Of a DNA stretch of 64,000 nt, positions 54,357 to 62,732 are shown in pieces (within the stretch, counting starts at the first letter, position 1; every line of letters starts with the position of its first letter). Origin of the DNA: Rhizobium metallidurans. GTDB taxonomy: Bacteria > Pseudomonadota > Alphaproteobacteria > Rhizobiales > Rhizobiaceae. Location of the stretch: positions 434,001 to 498,000 of the forward strand of contig NZ_JACIDW010000003.1 in the NCBI RefSeq assembly GCF_014196505.1. Direction: 5' to 3'. The notes under the pieces were generated by a model that saw only the letters and a list, made by a program, of their open reading frames with translations, did not search any database and was not told the origin of the DNA. A program made the translations under genes and the position numbers.

Positions 54357-54644
54357 CTAAAACCTCTCCGGCCACCGCTGCGCCGCATGGAAAACCGCAA
54401 TGATCTCGACGTGCCCTGCGTTGAGCCGATAGGCAACGATGTAGGGAATATCCGCCAGAGCCAGTTCCCTGGTGCCGGCTATTCGGCCGGGACGTCCCAT
54501 GTCGGGCTGATCACGCAGGAGATCAATGGCGGCGGCAAGTCGGGCGATGACGCGTTGAGCGGCAGCGGGGTTATCCTGCCCGATCCATTCACCGATGTGC
54601 CTTAGATTGCCGAGCGCGCGCCTTGTGTAACGGATTGGCGGCAT
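54357..54644 (-). CDS. ParE/RelE-superfamily toxin
   Basis: A 95-aa toxin: MPPIRYTRRALGNLRHIGEW, IARLAAAIDLLRDQPDMGRPGRIAGTRELALADIPYIVAYRLNAGHVEIIAVFHAAQRWPERF. The pattern 'PxxGRxGRxxGTRELxxxxxPYIVAYR...IxVxHxxRxWP' is typical of ParE-like toxins (gyrase poisons) within the RelE/ParE fold; mRNA cleavage is the alternative. Its ATG shares one base with the antitoxin stop (TGATG). Confidence 0.9.
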   Translation of the reverse strand: MPPIRYTRRALGNLRHIGEWIGQDNPAAAQRVIARLAAAIDLLRDQPDMGRPGRIAGTRELALADIPYIVAYRLNAGHVEIIAVFHAAQRWPERF

Positions 54645-54889
54645 CAGGCGCCGCGCGTTTTTACGCCATACTTGGCGAAAACCGCGTTCACCTCGTCTTC
54701 GCTCGCAAATTCTCCCCGGTCGGCTTCCGCGAGGCCGGCCTCGATTTCGGCCAACTGCCACTCCTCGCGGGCGAGAAAATCCTCGATCGCATCGGCGGCG
54801 ACGCTGTCGGCTGGTTTCGACAGCTTGTCGGCCAGGCGGTCGAGGCGGGCAGCAGTTTCCTCGGGAAGATGGACGGTAATCGCATTCAT
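54644..54889 (-). CDS. ParD/CopG-type ribbon-helix-helix antitoxin
   Basis: An 81-aa protein: ribbon-helix-helix DNA-binding N-terminus (MNAITVHLPEETAARLDRLADKLSKPADSVAADAIEDFL) and a C-terminal helix (AEIEAGLAEADRGEFASEDEVNAVFAKYG) that would wrap the toxin. First gene of the pair, as usual for type II systems, and likely autoregulatory. GGAGG precedes the ATG. Confidence 0.88.
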   Translation of the reverse strand: MNAITVHLPEETAARLDRLADKLSKPADSVAADAIEDFLAREEWQLAEIEAGLAEADRGEFASEDEVNAVFAKYGVKTRGA

Positions 54890-54949
54890 GGAGAACCTCC
54901 GGTTCAGGCGATTATGGGAGTTTGGTCAGTGGCGTCAAGCTGACACCCT

Positions 54950-57883
54950 TTACCTTCCCGGCCGCCCCGTCTTGCCCTTCGTCCGCTTCTGCCTCTTCAC
55001 ATCGCCCGCATCCTCATAGCTGCCGACACCGGTCTTGCCGCGCACCAGGGGGCGCGGGTCGTCGCGGTCGGGTTGGCCTTCGAGGAGGGGGGAGAAGCGC
55101 TTGGTGCTCTTGGCGGCGTCGGGCTTTTCCGGGAGCTTGCCTGATACGGGCTTTTCGGTGCGGCCGACGGTCATTTCGTCGAGGTCGTTCCGACGGAATG
55201 TGCGTGAGGGGATGGCGGTATCGGTGCCTGGGCCCATGTCGTCGAGGGTCGGCTTCTGGAAGAGGGAGGTGGCCTCGGTGTTCGCGGCTTTCCCCTCCCC
55301 AACCCTCCCCACAGGGGGGAGGGAGCCGGTTGAGGTTGCCGATGGGTTGAGGGACTCGCGGGTCGCCTTGGCGTTCCGCTTGATGCCTTCCATGGCCTTG
55401 GACTCCTCGCGCGCCATCGGGTCGTCCATCACGGCGAGTTCGGCGGCCTTGAGGCGTTTGATTTCGTCGCGCAGGCGGGCGGCTTTTTCGAAGTCGAGAT
55501 CGGCTGCGGCGTCGCGCATCTGTTTTTCCAGCGCGTTGAGATGGGTCTGCAGGTTGCCGCCCACGAGGTTGCCGCCGTCGGCGAAGCCCTTGCCTGACAC
55601 ACCGGAGATGTCGGCGCGGACGTGGTCGCGTTCATAGACGCTCTCGAGGATGTCGGAGATCTTCGCCTTCACCGATTCCGGGGTGATGCCGTGTTCGGTG
55701 TTGTAAGCCACCTGCTTTTCGCGGCGGCGGGCGGTTTCGTCCATGGCGCGCTGCATCGAGCCGGTGACGGTGTCGGCATAGAGGATGACCTTGCCGTCGA
55801 CGTTACGCGCCGCGCGGCCGATCGTCTGCACCAGCGAGGTCTCGGAGCGCAGAAAGCCTTCCTTGTCGGCATCGAGAATGGCGACGAAACCGCACTCGGG
55901 AATGTCGAGGCCTTCGCGCAGAAGGTTGATGCCGACGAGGACGTCGAAAGCACCCAGACGAAGATCGCGGATGATCTCGATACGCTCCAGCGTGTCGATG
56001 TCCGAGTGCATGTAGCGGACGCGCACGCCCTGTTCATGCAGGTATTCGGTGAGGTCCTCGGCCATGCGCTTGGTGAGCACGGTGCAGAGCGTGCGGTATC
56101 CCCTCGCGGCGGTCTCGCGGATCTCGCCAAGGACGTCGTCGACTTGGCTGCGGGCGGAGCGGACCTCGACCGGCGGGTCGATCAGGCCGGTCGGGCGGAT
56201 CACCTGCTCGGCGAAGACGCCGCCGGACTGGTCGAGTTCCCAGCCGCCGGGGGTGGCGGAGACGGCGACCGTGTCGGGGCGCATCGCGTCCCATTCCTCG
56301 AAGCGCAGCGGCCGGTTGTCCATGCAGGACGGCAGGCGGAAGCCGTATTCGGCGAGCGTTGCCTTGCGGCGGAAGTCGCCCCGGTACATGCCGCCGATCT
56401 GCGGAATGGTGACGTGGCTTTCGTCGATGAAGAGCAGGGCGTTGTCGGGGATATATTCGAACAGGGTCGGCGGCGGCTCGCCGGGGCTGCGGCCGGTGAG
56501 ATAGCGCGAATAGTTCTCGATGCCGGCGCAGGAGCCGGTGGCCTCAAGCATCTCGACATCGTAGCGGGTGCGCTGCTCCAGGCGCTGGGCTTCCAGCAGG
56601 CGGCCGGCCTTTTCGAGCTCGGCGAGGCGCAGGCGCAGCTCTTCCTTGATCGCCTTGATGGCGCCGTTCAGCGTCGGGCGCGGGGTGACATAGTGGCTGT
56701 TGGCGTAGATCTTCACGCTCTTAAGGTCGCCGGTCTTCTGGCCGGTGAGCGGGTCGAACTCGGTGATGGCGTCGATCTCGTCGCCGAACATGGAGATGCG
56801 CCAGGCCGCGTCTTCCAAGTGGGCCGGGAAGATTTCGATCGTGTCGCCGCGAACGCGGAAGGAGCCGCGGACGAAATTGATGTCCTGGCGCTTGTATTGC
56901 TGCGCCACCAGGTCGGCCAATAGTTGACGTTGGTCCAGGCGATCGCCGACTTCCATCTGGAAGGTCATGGCGGTGTAGGTCTCGACCGAGCCGATACCGT
57001 AGATGCAGGAGACGGAGGCGACGATGATGCAATCGTCGCGCTCGAGCAGAGATCGGGTGGCGGAGTGGCGCATGCGGTCGATCTGCTCGTTGATCGAACT
57101 TTCCTTCTCGATGAAGGTATCGGAGCGCGGCACATAGGCTTCCGGCTGGTAGTAGTCGTAGTAGCTGACGAAATATTCCACCGCGTTGTCGGGGAAGAAG
57201 TTCTTGAATTCGCTGTAGAGCTGCGCCGCCAGCGTCTTGTTCGGCGCCAGGATGACGGCCGGGCGCTGCGTGGCCTCGATCACCTTGGCCATGGTGAAGG
57301 TCTTGCCGGAGCCGGTGACGCCGAGCAGCACCTGGCTGCGGTCGCCATTGTCGAGGCCTTCGACGAGGTCCTTGATCGCCGTCGGCTGGTCACCAGCAGG
57401 TGAATATTCCGAGTTCATGCGGATCTCGATGCCGCCTTCGGATTTCGGCGGCCGGGCAGGGCGATGCGGCGTCCACATCTTGCCGTCCTTGAACAGCGGA
57501 TTGCCGCTTTCGATCAGCGCCGAAAGCGCCTCCACCGTGGCGGTCACGGCAGTGCCGGCCTTCAGCGCGGCGGCGTCTTCCAAGGAGACGTCGAGGCCGG
57601 AGACCGGGTTGAGGCCGGCCGCCGCGCGCGTCTTCGGGTCGGTCGAGCCGCCCATGGACGTGCCTCTGGCGGATTTGGACGCCGCGATCTCCACCTTCTT
57701 GCGGTGCTTGCCGGCCTTGGAGGCGATCTGCCGCTGCGTCTCGACGCCGGATGCCTCGGCATCGGCCTCCAGCTGCTTCACCCAATCGGCGACGGAACCC
57801 TCGAGCGGGGCGCCTTCGAACGCGGATTGGGGAGCTTCCTCGAAACCATCGGGGGCGGGGGAGTTTTTCGGAGATTTGGCCAT
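54950..57883 (-). CDS. uvrB: excinuclease ABC subunit B
   Basis: A 977-aa UvrB, much longer than the usual about 670. Residues 1 to about 155 are an extension; the core starts at [18 protein letters not shown] with Walker [14 protein letters not shown], the damage-reading beta-hairpin [23 protein letters not shown]-box-like [44 protein letters not shown] and UVR motif [17 protein letters not shown]. It loads UvrC in nucleotide excision repair. The C-terminal tail (about 150 residues) contains [15 protein letters not shown], encoded by a palindrome. ATG 57883 ([13 protein letters not shown]) is chosen; the open frame continues antisense to sulP and is not coding. Confidence 0.95.
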   Translation of the reverse strand: MAKSPKNSPAPDGFEEAPQSAFEGAPLEGSVADWVKQLEADAEASGVETQRQIASKAGKHRKKVEIAASKSARGTSMGGSTDPKTRAAAGLNPVSGLDVSLEDAAALKAGTAVTATVEALSALIESGNPLFKDGKMWTPHRPARPPKSEGGIEIRMNSEYSPAGDQPTAIKDLVEGLDNGDRSQVLLGVTGSGKTFTMAKVIEATQRPAVILAPNKTLAAQLYSEFKNFFPDNAVEYFVSYYDYYQPEAYVPRSDTFIEKESSINEQIDRMRHSATRSLLERDDCIIVASVSCIYGIGSVETYTAMTFQMEVGDRLDQRQLLADLVAQQYKRQDINFVRGSFRVRGDTIEIFPAHLEDAAWRISMFGDEIDAITEFDPLTGQKTGDLKSVKIYANSHYVTPRPTLNGAIKAIKEELRLRLAELEKAGRLLEAQRLEQRTRYDVEMLEATGSCAGIENYSRYLTGRSPGEPPPTLFEYIPDNALLFIDESHVTIPQIGGMYRGDFRRKATLAEYGFRLPSCMDNRPLRFEEWDAMRPDTVAVSATPGGWELDQSGGVFAEQVIRPTGLIDPPVEVRSARSQVDDVLGEIRETAARGYRTLCTVLTKRMAEDLTEYLHEQGVRVRYMHSDIDTLERIEIIRDLRLGAFDVLVGINLLREGLDIPECGFVAILDADKEGFLRSETSLVQTIGRAARNVDGKVILYADTVTGSMQRAMDETARRREKQVAYNTEHGITPESVKAKISDILESVYERDHVRADISGVSGKGFADGGNLVGGNLQTHLNALEKQMRDAAADLDFEKAARLRDEIKRLKAAELAVMDDPMAREESKAMEGIKRNAKATRESLNPSATSTGSLPPVGRVGEGKAANTEATSLFQKPTLDDMGPGTDTAIPSRTFRRNDLDEMTVGRTEKPVSGKLPEKPDAAKSTKRFSPLLEGQPDRDDPRPLVRGKTGVGSYEDAGDVKRQKRTKGKTGRPGR
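55285..55330. repeat. palindromic element inside the uvrB reading frame
   Basis: Imperfect palindrome with C-rich arm CGGCTTTCCCCTCC and G-rich arm GGGGGAGGGAGCCG. On the uvrB strand it is translated as part of [15 protein letters not shown], between the UVR motif and the terminus. Same style as the intergenic palindromes at 50825 and 52273. Confidence 0.6.
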
Positions 57884-58168
57884 GGCCGGAATATGGAGAG
57901 AGTCAGCGGGAAATGGAAGAGGCAAAGAGTACAAAAGGGAAACGGATTTGTCCGCGTCCGGCCCCTGAACGCCTGTGGTCACGAAATGGCCCGGTGATAT
58001 TGCATCGCGGCAAAAATGCGGTCTATAACGGGCGCACTCACCACGGACCCGGTGAAACTCCGGGTGGCTCTTCTGGCCGCCGATCCGCCAGACAACGCAA
58101 AACCTGCACGCCATTTTTCGACCGCCCGTCCGGGCGCGTTGGGCCACGCTTTGCGAGATATCATCAAC

Positions 58169-59635
58169 ATGCACGTATCCTCCCTCCGCCGGGATTGGTT
58201 TTCCAATCCGACACGCGAAATGCTTGCCGGCGCCGTCGCCACCTTCGCGCTGATCCCAGAGGTCATCGCCTTCTCCTTCGTCGCCGGCGTCGATCCGCAG
58301 GTCGGCCTGTTCGCCTCCTTCGTCATCGGCATCGTCATCGCCTTCACCGGCGGCCGTCCGGCGATGATCTCGGCCGCCGCCGGCTCCGTGGCGCTGGTCG
58401 CGGCGCCGCTGGTCAGCTCCCACGGGCTGCCCTATCTCTTCGCCGCCGGCCTGCTCGCCGGCATCATCCAGATCGTCTTCGGCCTGCTGCGGCTCGGCGT
58501 CCTGATGCGATTCGTGTCGAAATCGGTGCGCACCGGCTTCGTCAACGCGCTGGCGATCCTGATCTTCGGGGCGCAGCTGCCGCATATCATCGGCGGCGAC
58601 TGGATCGCCTATGCGATGCTGGCCGCCGGCCTGGCGGTGATCTACATCGCGCCGCGCATCACCACCGCCATTCCGTCGCCGCTGATCTGCATCCTGCTGT
58701 TGACCGTCGCCTCCGTCGGCCTGCAGCTGCCGGTCCTGACCGTTGCCGATCTCGGCAAGCTGCCGGATTCGCTGCCGGTCTTCGCCTGGCCGCAGGTGCC
58801 GCTGACCCTGGAGACACTTCGCATCATCGCCGGCCCGGCACTGGCCATCGCCATGGTCGGCCTGCTGGAATCGATGATGACGGCGAGTGTCGTCGACGAC
58901 CTCACCGACACCACCAGCGACAAGAACCGCGAATGCGCCGGCCTCGGCATCGCCAACACCGCCGCCAGCCTTTTCGGCGGCATCGCCGGATGCGGCATGA
59001 TCGGCCAGACGGTCAGCAACGTGAAATATGGCGGCCGCGGCCGTCTCTCGACGCTGTTCGCCGGCGCGCTGTTGCTGATCCTCATGGTGCTCCTCAAGCC
59101 GTGGGTCTCGCAGGTGCCGGTCGCGGCGTTGGTCGCGATCATGGTCATGGTGTCGATCGACACCTTCGACTGGTCGTCGGTCAAGACCATGGTGGTGCAT
59201 CCGAAGACGTCCAGCATCGTCATGCTGGCGACCGTCGTCGTCACCGTCTTCACCGCCAACCTGGCGCTCGGCGTCACCGTCGGCGTCCTCCTGAGCGGCG
59301 TCTTCTTCACCTTCAAGGTCGCCAGGCTGCTGTCGATCCGCAAGCAGACGGACGAGGCAGGCGAGCGCATCGTCTACCATGTCGCCGGCCAGGTCTTCTT
59401 CGCGTCCGCCGACGTCTTCATCGACGCCTTCGACATCGCCGATGCCGAGGGCATGGCGGTGACGATCGACCTCACGCACGCGCATTTCTGGGACATCACC
59501 GCCGTCGCGGCGCTGGACCGGGTGGTGCAGCGCTTCAAGGCGCACGACGTTGCCGTCGAGGTGATCGGCCTCAACGAGGCGAGCGCGACGCTGATCGGCC
59601 GGCTCGACAATGCGCCGAGCCTGAAGGAAGTCTGA
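58169..59635 (+). CDS. SulP-family anion transporter with STAS domain
   Basis: A 488-aa membrane protein: SulP signature region [57 protein letters not shown], about ten further helices, [16 protein letters not shown], and a C-terminal STAS domain ([19 protein letters not shown]...[20 protein letters not shown]). The family moves sulfate, bicarbonate or dicarboxylates; the substrate is not evident. ATG 58169 ([18 protein letters not shown]) is chosen; upstream in-frame starts overlap the uvrB promoter zone. Divergent from uvrB. Confidence 0.9.
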   Translation: MHVSSLRRDWFSNPTREMLAGAVATFALIPEVIAFSFVAGVDPQVGLFASFVIGIVIAFTGGRPAMISAAAGSVALVAAPLVSSHGLPYLFAAGLLAGIIQIVFGLLRLGVLMRFVSKSVRTGFVNALAILIFGAQLPHIIGGDWIAYAMLAAGLAVIYIAPRITTAIPSPLICILLLTVASVGLQLPVLTVADLGKLPDSLPVFAWPQVPLTLETLRIIAGPALAIAMVGLLESMMTASVVDDLTDTTSDKNRECAGLGIANTAASLFGGIAGCGMIGQTVSNVKYGGRGRLSTLFAGALLLILMVLLKPWVSQVPVAALVAIMVMVSIDTFDWSSVKTMVVHPKTSSIVMLATVVVTVFTANLALGVTVGVLLSGVFFTFKVARLLSIRKQTDEAGERIVYHVAGQVFFASADVFIDAFDIADAEGMAVTIDLTHAHFWDITAVAALDRVVQRFKAHDVAVEVIGLNEASATLIGRLDNAPSLKEV

Positions 59636-59644
59636 GCGCATCGC

Positions 59645-59670
59645 GCCGGGACCGACAAGGCGGTCCCGGC
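59645..59670 (+). terminator. hairpin after sulP
   Basis: Perfect 10-bp GCCGGGACCG / CGGTCCCGGC with a 6-nt loop, 9 bases after the sulP stop. No T run; it marks the boundary to the hydrolase remnant. Confidence 0.55.
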
Positions 59671-59968
59671 CTTCCTGCGCGATTTCGCCGGCGATATCCC
59701 GGAGGCGAAGGCGAGGGTGCTCCATGCCGTGCAGCAGCCGTTCAACAAGGCGTTGCTGGCGGGCAAGACCACGCAGGCGGCATGGCGCTCGAAGCCGAGC
59801 TGGTATGCGGTATCGACGGAGGATCGGACAATCAACCCGGATCTCGAGCGCTTCATGGCCAAGCGCATGAGCGCCCGGACCATCGAGCTCAAATCCAGCC
59901 ATCTGTCGATGATCTCGCATCCCGACGAGATCACCCGGATGATCGTCGAGGCGGCCGGCGGCCGCTGA
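59663..59968 (+). pseudogene. C-terminal remnant of an alpha/beta hydrolase
   Basis: In the sulP frame, straight after its stop, the sequence encodes about 100 aa: ...[22 protein letters not shown]...[60 protein letters not shown]. This is the C-terminal third of a common alpha/beta-fold hydrolase family (usually about 250-290 aa); the His of [11 protein letters not shown] is the expected catalytic His, but the nucleophile half is missing. No good start with ribosome site; GTG 59717 is the only candidate. Best read as a 5'-deleted gene left after a deletion or rearrangement behind sulP. Confidence 0.7.
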
Positions 59969-59989
59969 GCTGACGCCGCATGAGTGAAC

Positions 59990-60014
59990 GTCGCGGTCCG
60001 ATCAGGACCGCGAC
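59990..60014. terminator. hairpin spanning the stop of the DUF2778 gene
   Basis: Perfect 10-bp stem GTCGCGGTCC / GGACCGCGAC; the minus-strand TGA stop lies in the 5-base loop (60000-60004). No T run on either strand. Confidence 0.5.
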
Positions 60015-61324
60015 GAGAACAGCGAGGCGACGGTGGATTTCGGCCTGTCCGGCAGGCTGGAGACGACTTCCAGCTGCTGGATGTCGCCGCGCTTGAAGGC
60101 GGCGAGGAAGCGCTTGTAATCCTTGAAGGAGATGCAGCCGTTGGAATCGCCCTTGGCGCCAAGCATATAGGTGTGGGCGAGCAGGCCAACACGGTCGAAC
60201 ACCTTGCCCGCGCCGCCGATTGGATTGAGCCGGATCGCGGCCACGCCGTGGAACAGGCTTTCGCGCATGCTCAGCGTATAGATATGCGGCGGCGTCGGAC
60301 CGCGCATCTTCTCGCGGATGTAGCTTGGATTGTCGCGCATCTTCCCAAGACCGGAATGCGCCTCGAGGCGTTCTCCATTCGGCAGGTAGACCATGCCCGC
60401 CGAGATGTCATAGACGGCGACGCCGGCGCGGGCGACGGCCTGGCGCTTCGGCACAACCGGGATTTCACCCTGATCGTCGGTGACATCGGGCCGCGCGTAG
60501 GCGAGGACCGGTTCGGCCGGCCGTGTCGCGCCGTCCTTTGCAGGCGCGCGCTTCAGCATTCCGTCCGGACGGGCCATCGGCAGCGGCGCGGACGCATCGC
60601 CTTCATTGAGGACGAGGCCGAATGCCTGGCTGCTGTTGGCGCTCACCGCCGCGCCGGTATTGGTGGCGACGCTCGCGACTTCGGCGGCAGCGGGCTTGGC
60701 GGGCGCGGCCGCGACGCTGGCCCTCGGCTGGGCTTCAGTCTTCGCGGACGCCGCCAGCGCCAGCAGGGCAGGGGCTTCGAGCGCCGCGACTTCGGCCTTC
60801 GACGGAATGATGATGCGATCTTGCGAGGATGCGCTGGCAACGGTTTCTTCCGCTGGCGGGTTCGTCGTCACGGACGGCTGGGCGGCCGCAACCGGGGCCG
60901 CAAAGGTGACGCTGGTCACCTTCTGCACGGGCACGGTGTCGGCGATGACGGGGGTGGTGCTGCCGGCGAATGCCGCCTTGATCGCGCCCGGCGTCAGGGC
61001 CCGACGGTTTTCGGCCGCCGTGTAAGCCTGCAGGCGCGAGAACTTGGAGACGCGGATGTTGCGTTCCTTGACAGCGGCGGGGCGTTCCTTGAAGGCGGCT
61101 GACACCGCGACGTGCTGCACCAGCGCGACGTCGTTGGCGGCGCTCTTGTAGGGCGGCGGCGCGGCTGCGGGCACGGTGGCGATCGATGTCACGACCCATG
61201 CCGAGGCGGCAAAACTTGCGCCGATGAGCCCCGCCCCCGAGATGAGGCGGAATAAGCGACTGAAACGAGAAATGGGCGTACCTACTGGCCTGGTATTGGC
61301 AAACACATCGACCGCAAACGCCAT
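60002..61324 (-). CDS. DUF2778 L,D-transpeptidase-like envelope protein
   Basis: A 440-aa protein: N-terminal membrane anchor/signal (about 26-50, LFRLISGAGLIGASFAASAWVV), a long Ala/Pro/Val-rich linker, and a C-terminal DUF2778 domain (about 300-440: VAVYDISAGMVYLPNGERLEAHSGLGK..., HIYTLSMRESLFHGVAAIRL, HTYMLGAKGDSNGCISFKDYKRFL). The SNGCISF motif with an upstream His resembles the catalytic site of YkuD L,D-transpeptidases; DUF2778 members are Rhizobiales-rich and probably act on peptidoglycan or crosslink envelope proteins. Stop lies in a hairpin loop. Confidence 0.85.
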   Translation of the reverse strand: MAFAVDVFANTRPVGTPISRFSRLFRLISGAGLIGASFAASAWVVTSIATVPAAAPPPYKSAANDVALVQHVAVSAAFKERPAAVKERNIRVSKFSRLQAYTAAENRRALTPGAIKAAFAGSTTPVIADTVPVQKVTSVTFAAPVAAAQPSVTTNPPAEETVASASSQDRIIIPSKAEVAALEAPALLALAASAKTEAQPRASVAAAPAKPAAAEVASVATNTGAAVSANSSQAFGLVLNEGDASAPLPMARPDGMLKRAPAKDGATRPAEPVLAYARPDVTDDQGEIPVVPKRQAVARAGVAVYDISAGMVYLPNGERLEAHSGLGKMRDNPSYIREKMRGPTPPHIYTLSMRESLFHGVAAIRLNPIGGAGKVFDRVGLLAHTYMLGAKGDSNGCISFKDYKRFLAAFKRGDIQQLEVVSSLPDRPKSTVASLFSSRS

Positions 61325-61674
61325 GACACTCGTCTTTCACAACTCGTTACTGAGGCCGGCGGTACACGGAAACGGATACTTCTTCGCCGGGGCCGGTAAT
61401 GGGGCATCGGGGCCAAAATGCGGCCTTCCATGCTTTCCGGTTGACCTGGAGAATGACGAATTATGGTAACCAAACCCTTTACGACGGCGTCGCCCGTTGT
61501 GAAATTCTTCACCTTGTCCGCTAACCATGTTGTTCTTGTTCGCTTTTTTCTAATGTGGCGCGGACTGGCCAGTCGATGTGGGGCTATGTCACCGATTTCA
61601 TGTAAATATTAGCGGGAAACTATATTGCGATTGTGCTATGAAGTGGCATCGAGGGCTTCCGAGGGGAGACGCCG
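61325..61674. promoter_or_regulatory. divergent upstream region, no gene seen
   Basis: The 350 bases between the divergent DUF2778 and O-methyltransferase starts. An AT-richer block (about 61450-61630) should contain both promoters; an inverted GTGAA-attc-TTCAC repeat is centred near 61506. No ORF with a ribosome site. Confidence 0.35.
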
Positions 61675-62694
61675 ATGTCTTCGGCACAAGCAGCACCTGG
61701 CAACGACATTTCGCCGGCCTTGCTGGTGGATGCGATGTTCGCCGTCCGCAAGACCGCCGCCATCAAGGCGGCGATCGAACTCGACCTCTTCACCGTCATC
61801 GGAGCGGGCCAGACGGCCAAGGCGGCGGCATCGAAGATGCGATGCGCCGAGCGCGGCGTCCGCATTCTGTGCGACTATCTCGTCGTCGCGGGCTTCCTGA
61901 CCAAGAGTGGCGACGTCTACGCGCTGACACCGTCGAGCGCCGTGTTCCTCGATCGCCATTCGCCCGCCTATATGGGCTCGGCGATCGATTTCATCGCGGC
62001 GCCGCAGATGCTCTCGCTCTTTCTGACCGACCCCGCCGCCTGCGTGCGCAATGGAGGCGCGGAAGGATTGGCGAACCTCTCGGCGGATAATCCCGTCTGG
62101 GTGCGCTTTGCCCGGGCCATGGGCGCCTTTACCGGCGGGGCGGGCAGGACGCTTGCCGCCGACGTCGCGGCATGGCCGTCACCGCCGTCAAAGGTGCTCG
62201 ATATCGCCGCCGGCCCCGGCTACTTCGGCATCGAGATCGCCAGGGCCATTCCGCGGGCGCGGATCGTCGCGCTCGACTGGAAGCCGGTGCTGGAGCTGAC
62301 GCGGGAGAATGCGACGGCATCAGGCGTCGCCGATCGGTTCAGCTTCATCGCCGGCAGCGCCTTCGATGTCGACTGGGGCAGCGACTACGATCTCATCATG
62401 CTGCCGAACTTCCTGCATCACTTCGATATCGCCGGCTGCGCGGAACTGCTGAAGAAGGCACGCCCAAGCCTAAGCGCCACCGGCAAGCTGATCGCCGTCG
62501 AGTTCGTCCCCAACGAGGACCGCGTCTCGCCCGACTTCCCCGCCGCCTTCGCCTTCGAAATGCTGGCGACGACACCGAATGGCGACGCCTACACTGCGTC
62601 AGACCTGCGCGAGATGGCGTCGATGGCGGGCTTCCGCGACATCTCGATCAGCCCGCTGCCGCCATCGCCGGCGAGCGTGATTGTGTTTGAGTAG
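61675..62694 (+). CDS. SAM-dependent O-methyltransferase (class I, dimerising)
   Basis: A 339-aa methyltransferase with an N-terminal winged-helix dimerisation domain (ALLVDAMFAVRKTAAIKAAIELDLF...CAERGVRILCDYLVVAGFLTKSGDVYALTPSS) and a Rossmann SAM domain: KVLDIAAGPGYFGIEIARAIP (motif I), IVALDWKPVLELTRENA, YDLIMLPNFLHHFDIAGCAELLKKARPSL. The layout is that of acetylserotonin/hydroxyneurosporene-type O-methyltransferases of secondary metabolism. Substrate unknown; no pathway neighbours. GGGGAGACG site before the ATG. Confidence 0.85.
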   Translation: MSSAQAAPGNDISPALLVDAMFAVRKTAAIKAAIELDLFTVIGAGQTAKAAASKMRCAERGVRILCDYLVVAGFLTKSGDVYALTPSSAVFLDRHSPAYMGSAIDFIAAPQMLSLFLTDPAACVRNGGAEGLANLSADNPVWVRFARAMGAFTGGAGRTLAADVAAWPSPPSKVLDIAAGPGYFGIEIARAIPRARIVALDWKPVLELTRENATASGVADRFSFIAGSAFDVDWGSDYDLIMLPNFLHHFDIAGCAELLKKARPSLSATGKLIAVEFVPNEDRVSPDFPAAFAFEMLATTPNGDAYTASDLREMASMAGFRDISISPLPPSPASVIVFE

Positions 62695-62701
62695 ATTGAC
62701 G

Positions 62702-62715
62702 TCACCGATCGGTGA
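62702..62715. terminator. 14-bp palindrome between convergent genes
   Basis: TCACCGATCGGTGA, a perfect palindrome between the converging methyltransferase and phaC stops, followed by GCGCataaGCGC. No T run; too short to be a convincing terminator. Confidence 0.25.
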
Positions 62716-62732
62716 TGGCGCATAAGCGCCGC

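Noticed and set aside
57884..59920. Upstream continuation of the uvrB frame, giving a 1656-aa protein
   Set aside because: Residues before [13 protein letters not shown] are antisense to sulP and rich in Asp/Arg/Gly/Gln with no domain; uvrB starts at 57883.
57751..59973. 740-aa plus-strand frame over sulP
   Set aside because: Out-of-frame shadow; the true sulP frame has clear membrane helices and a STAS domain.
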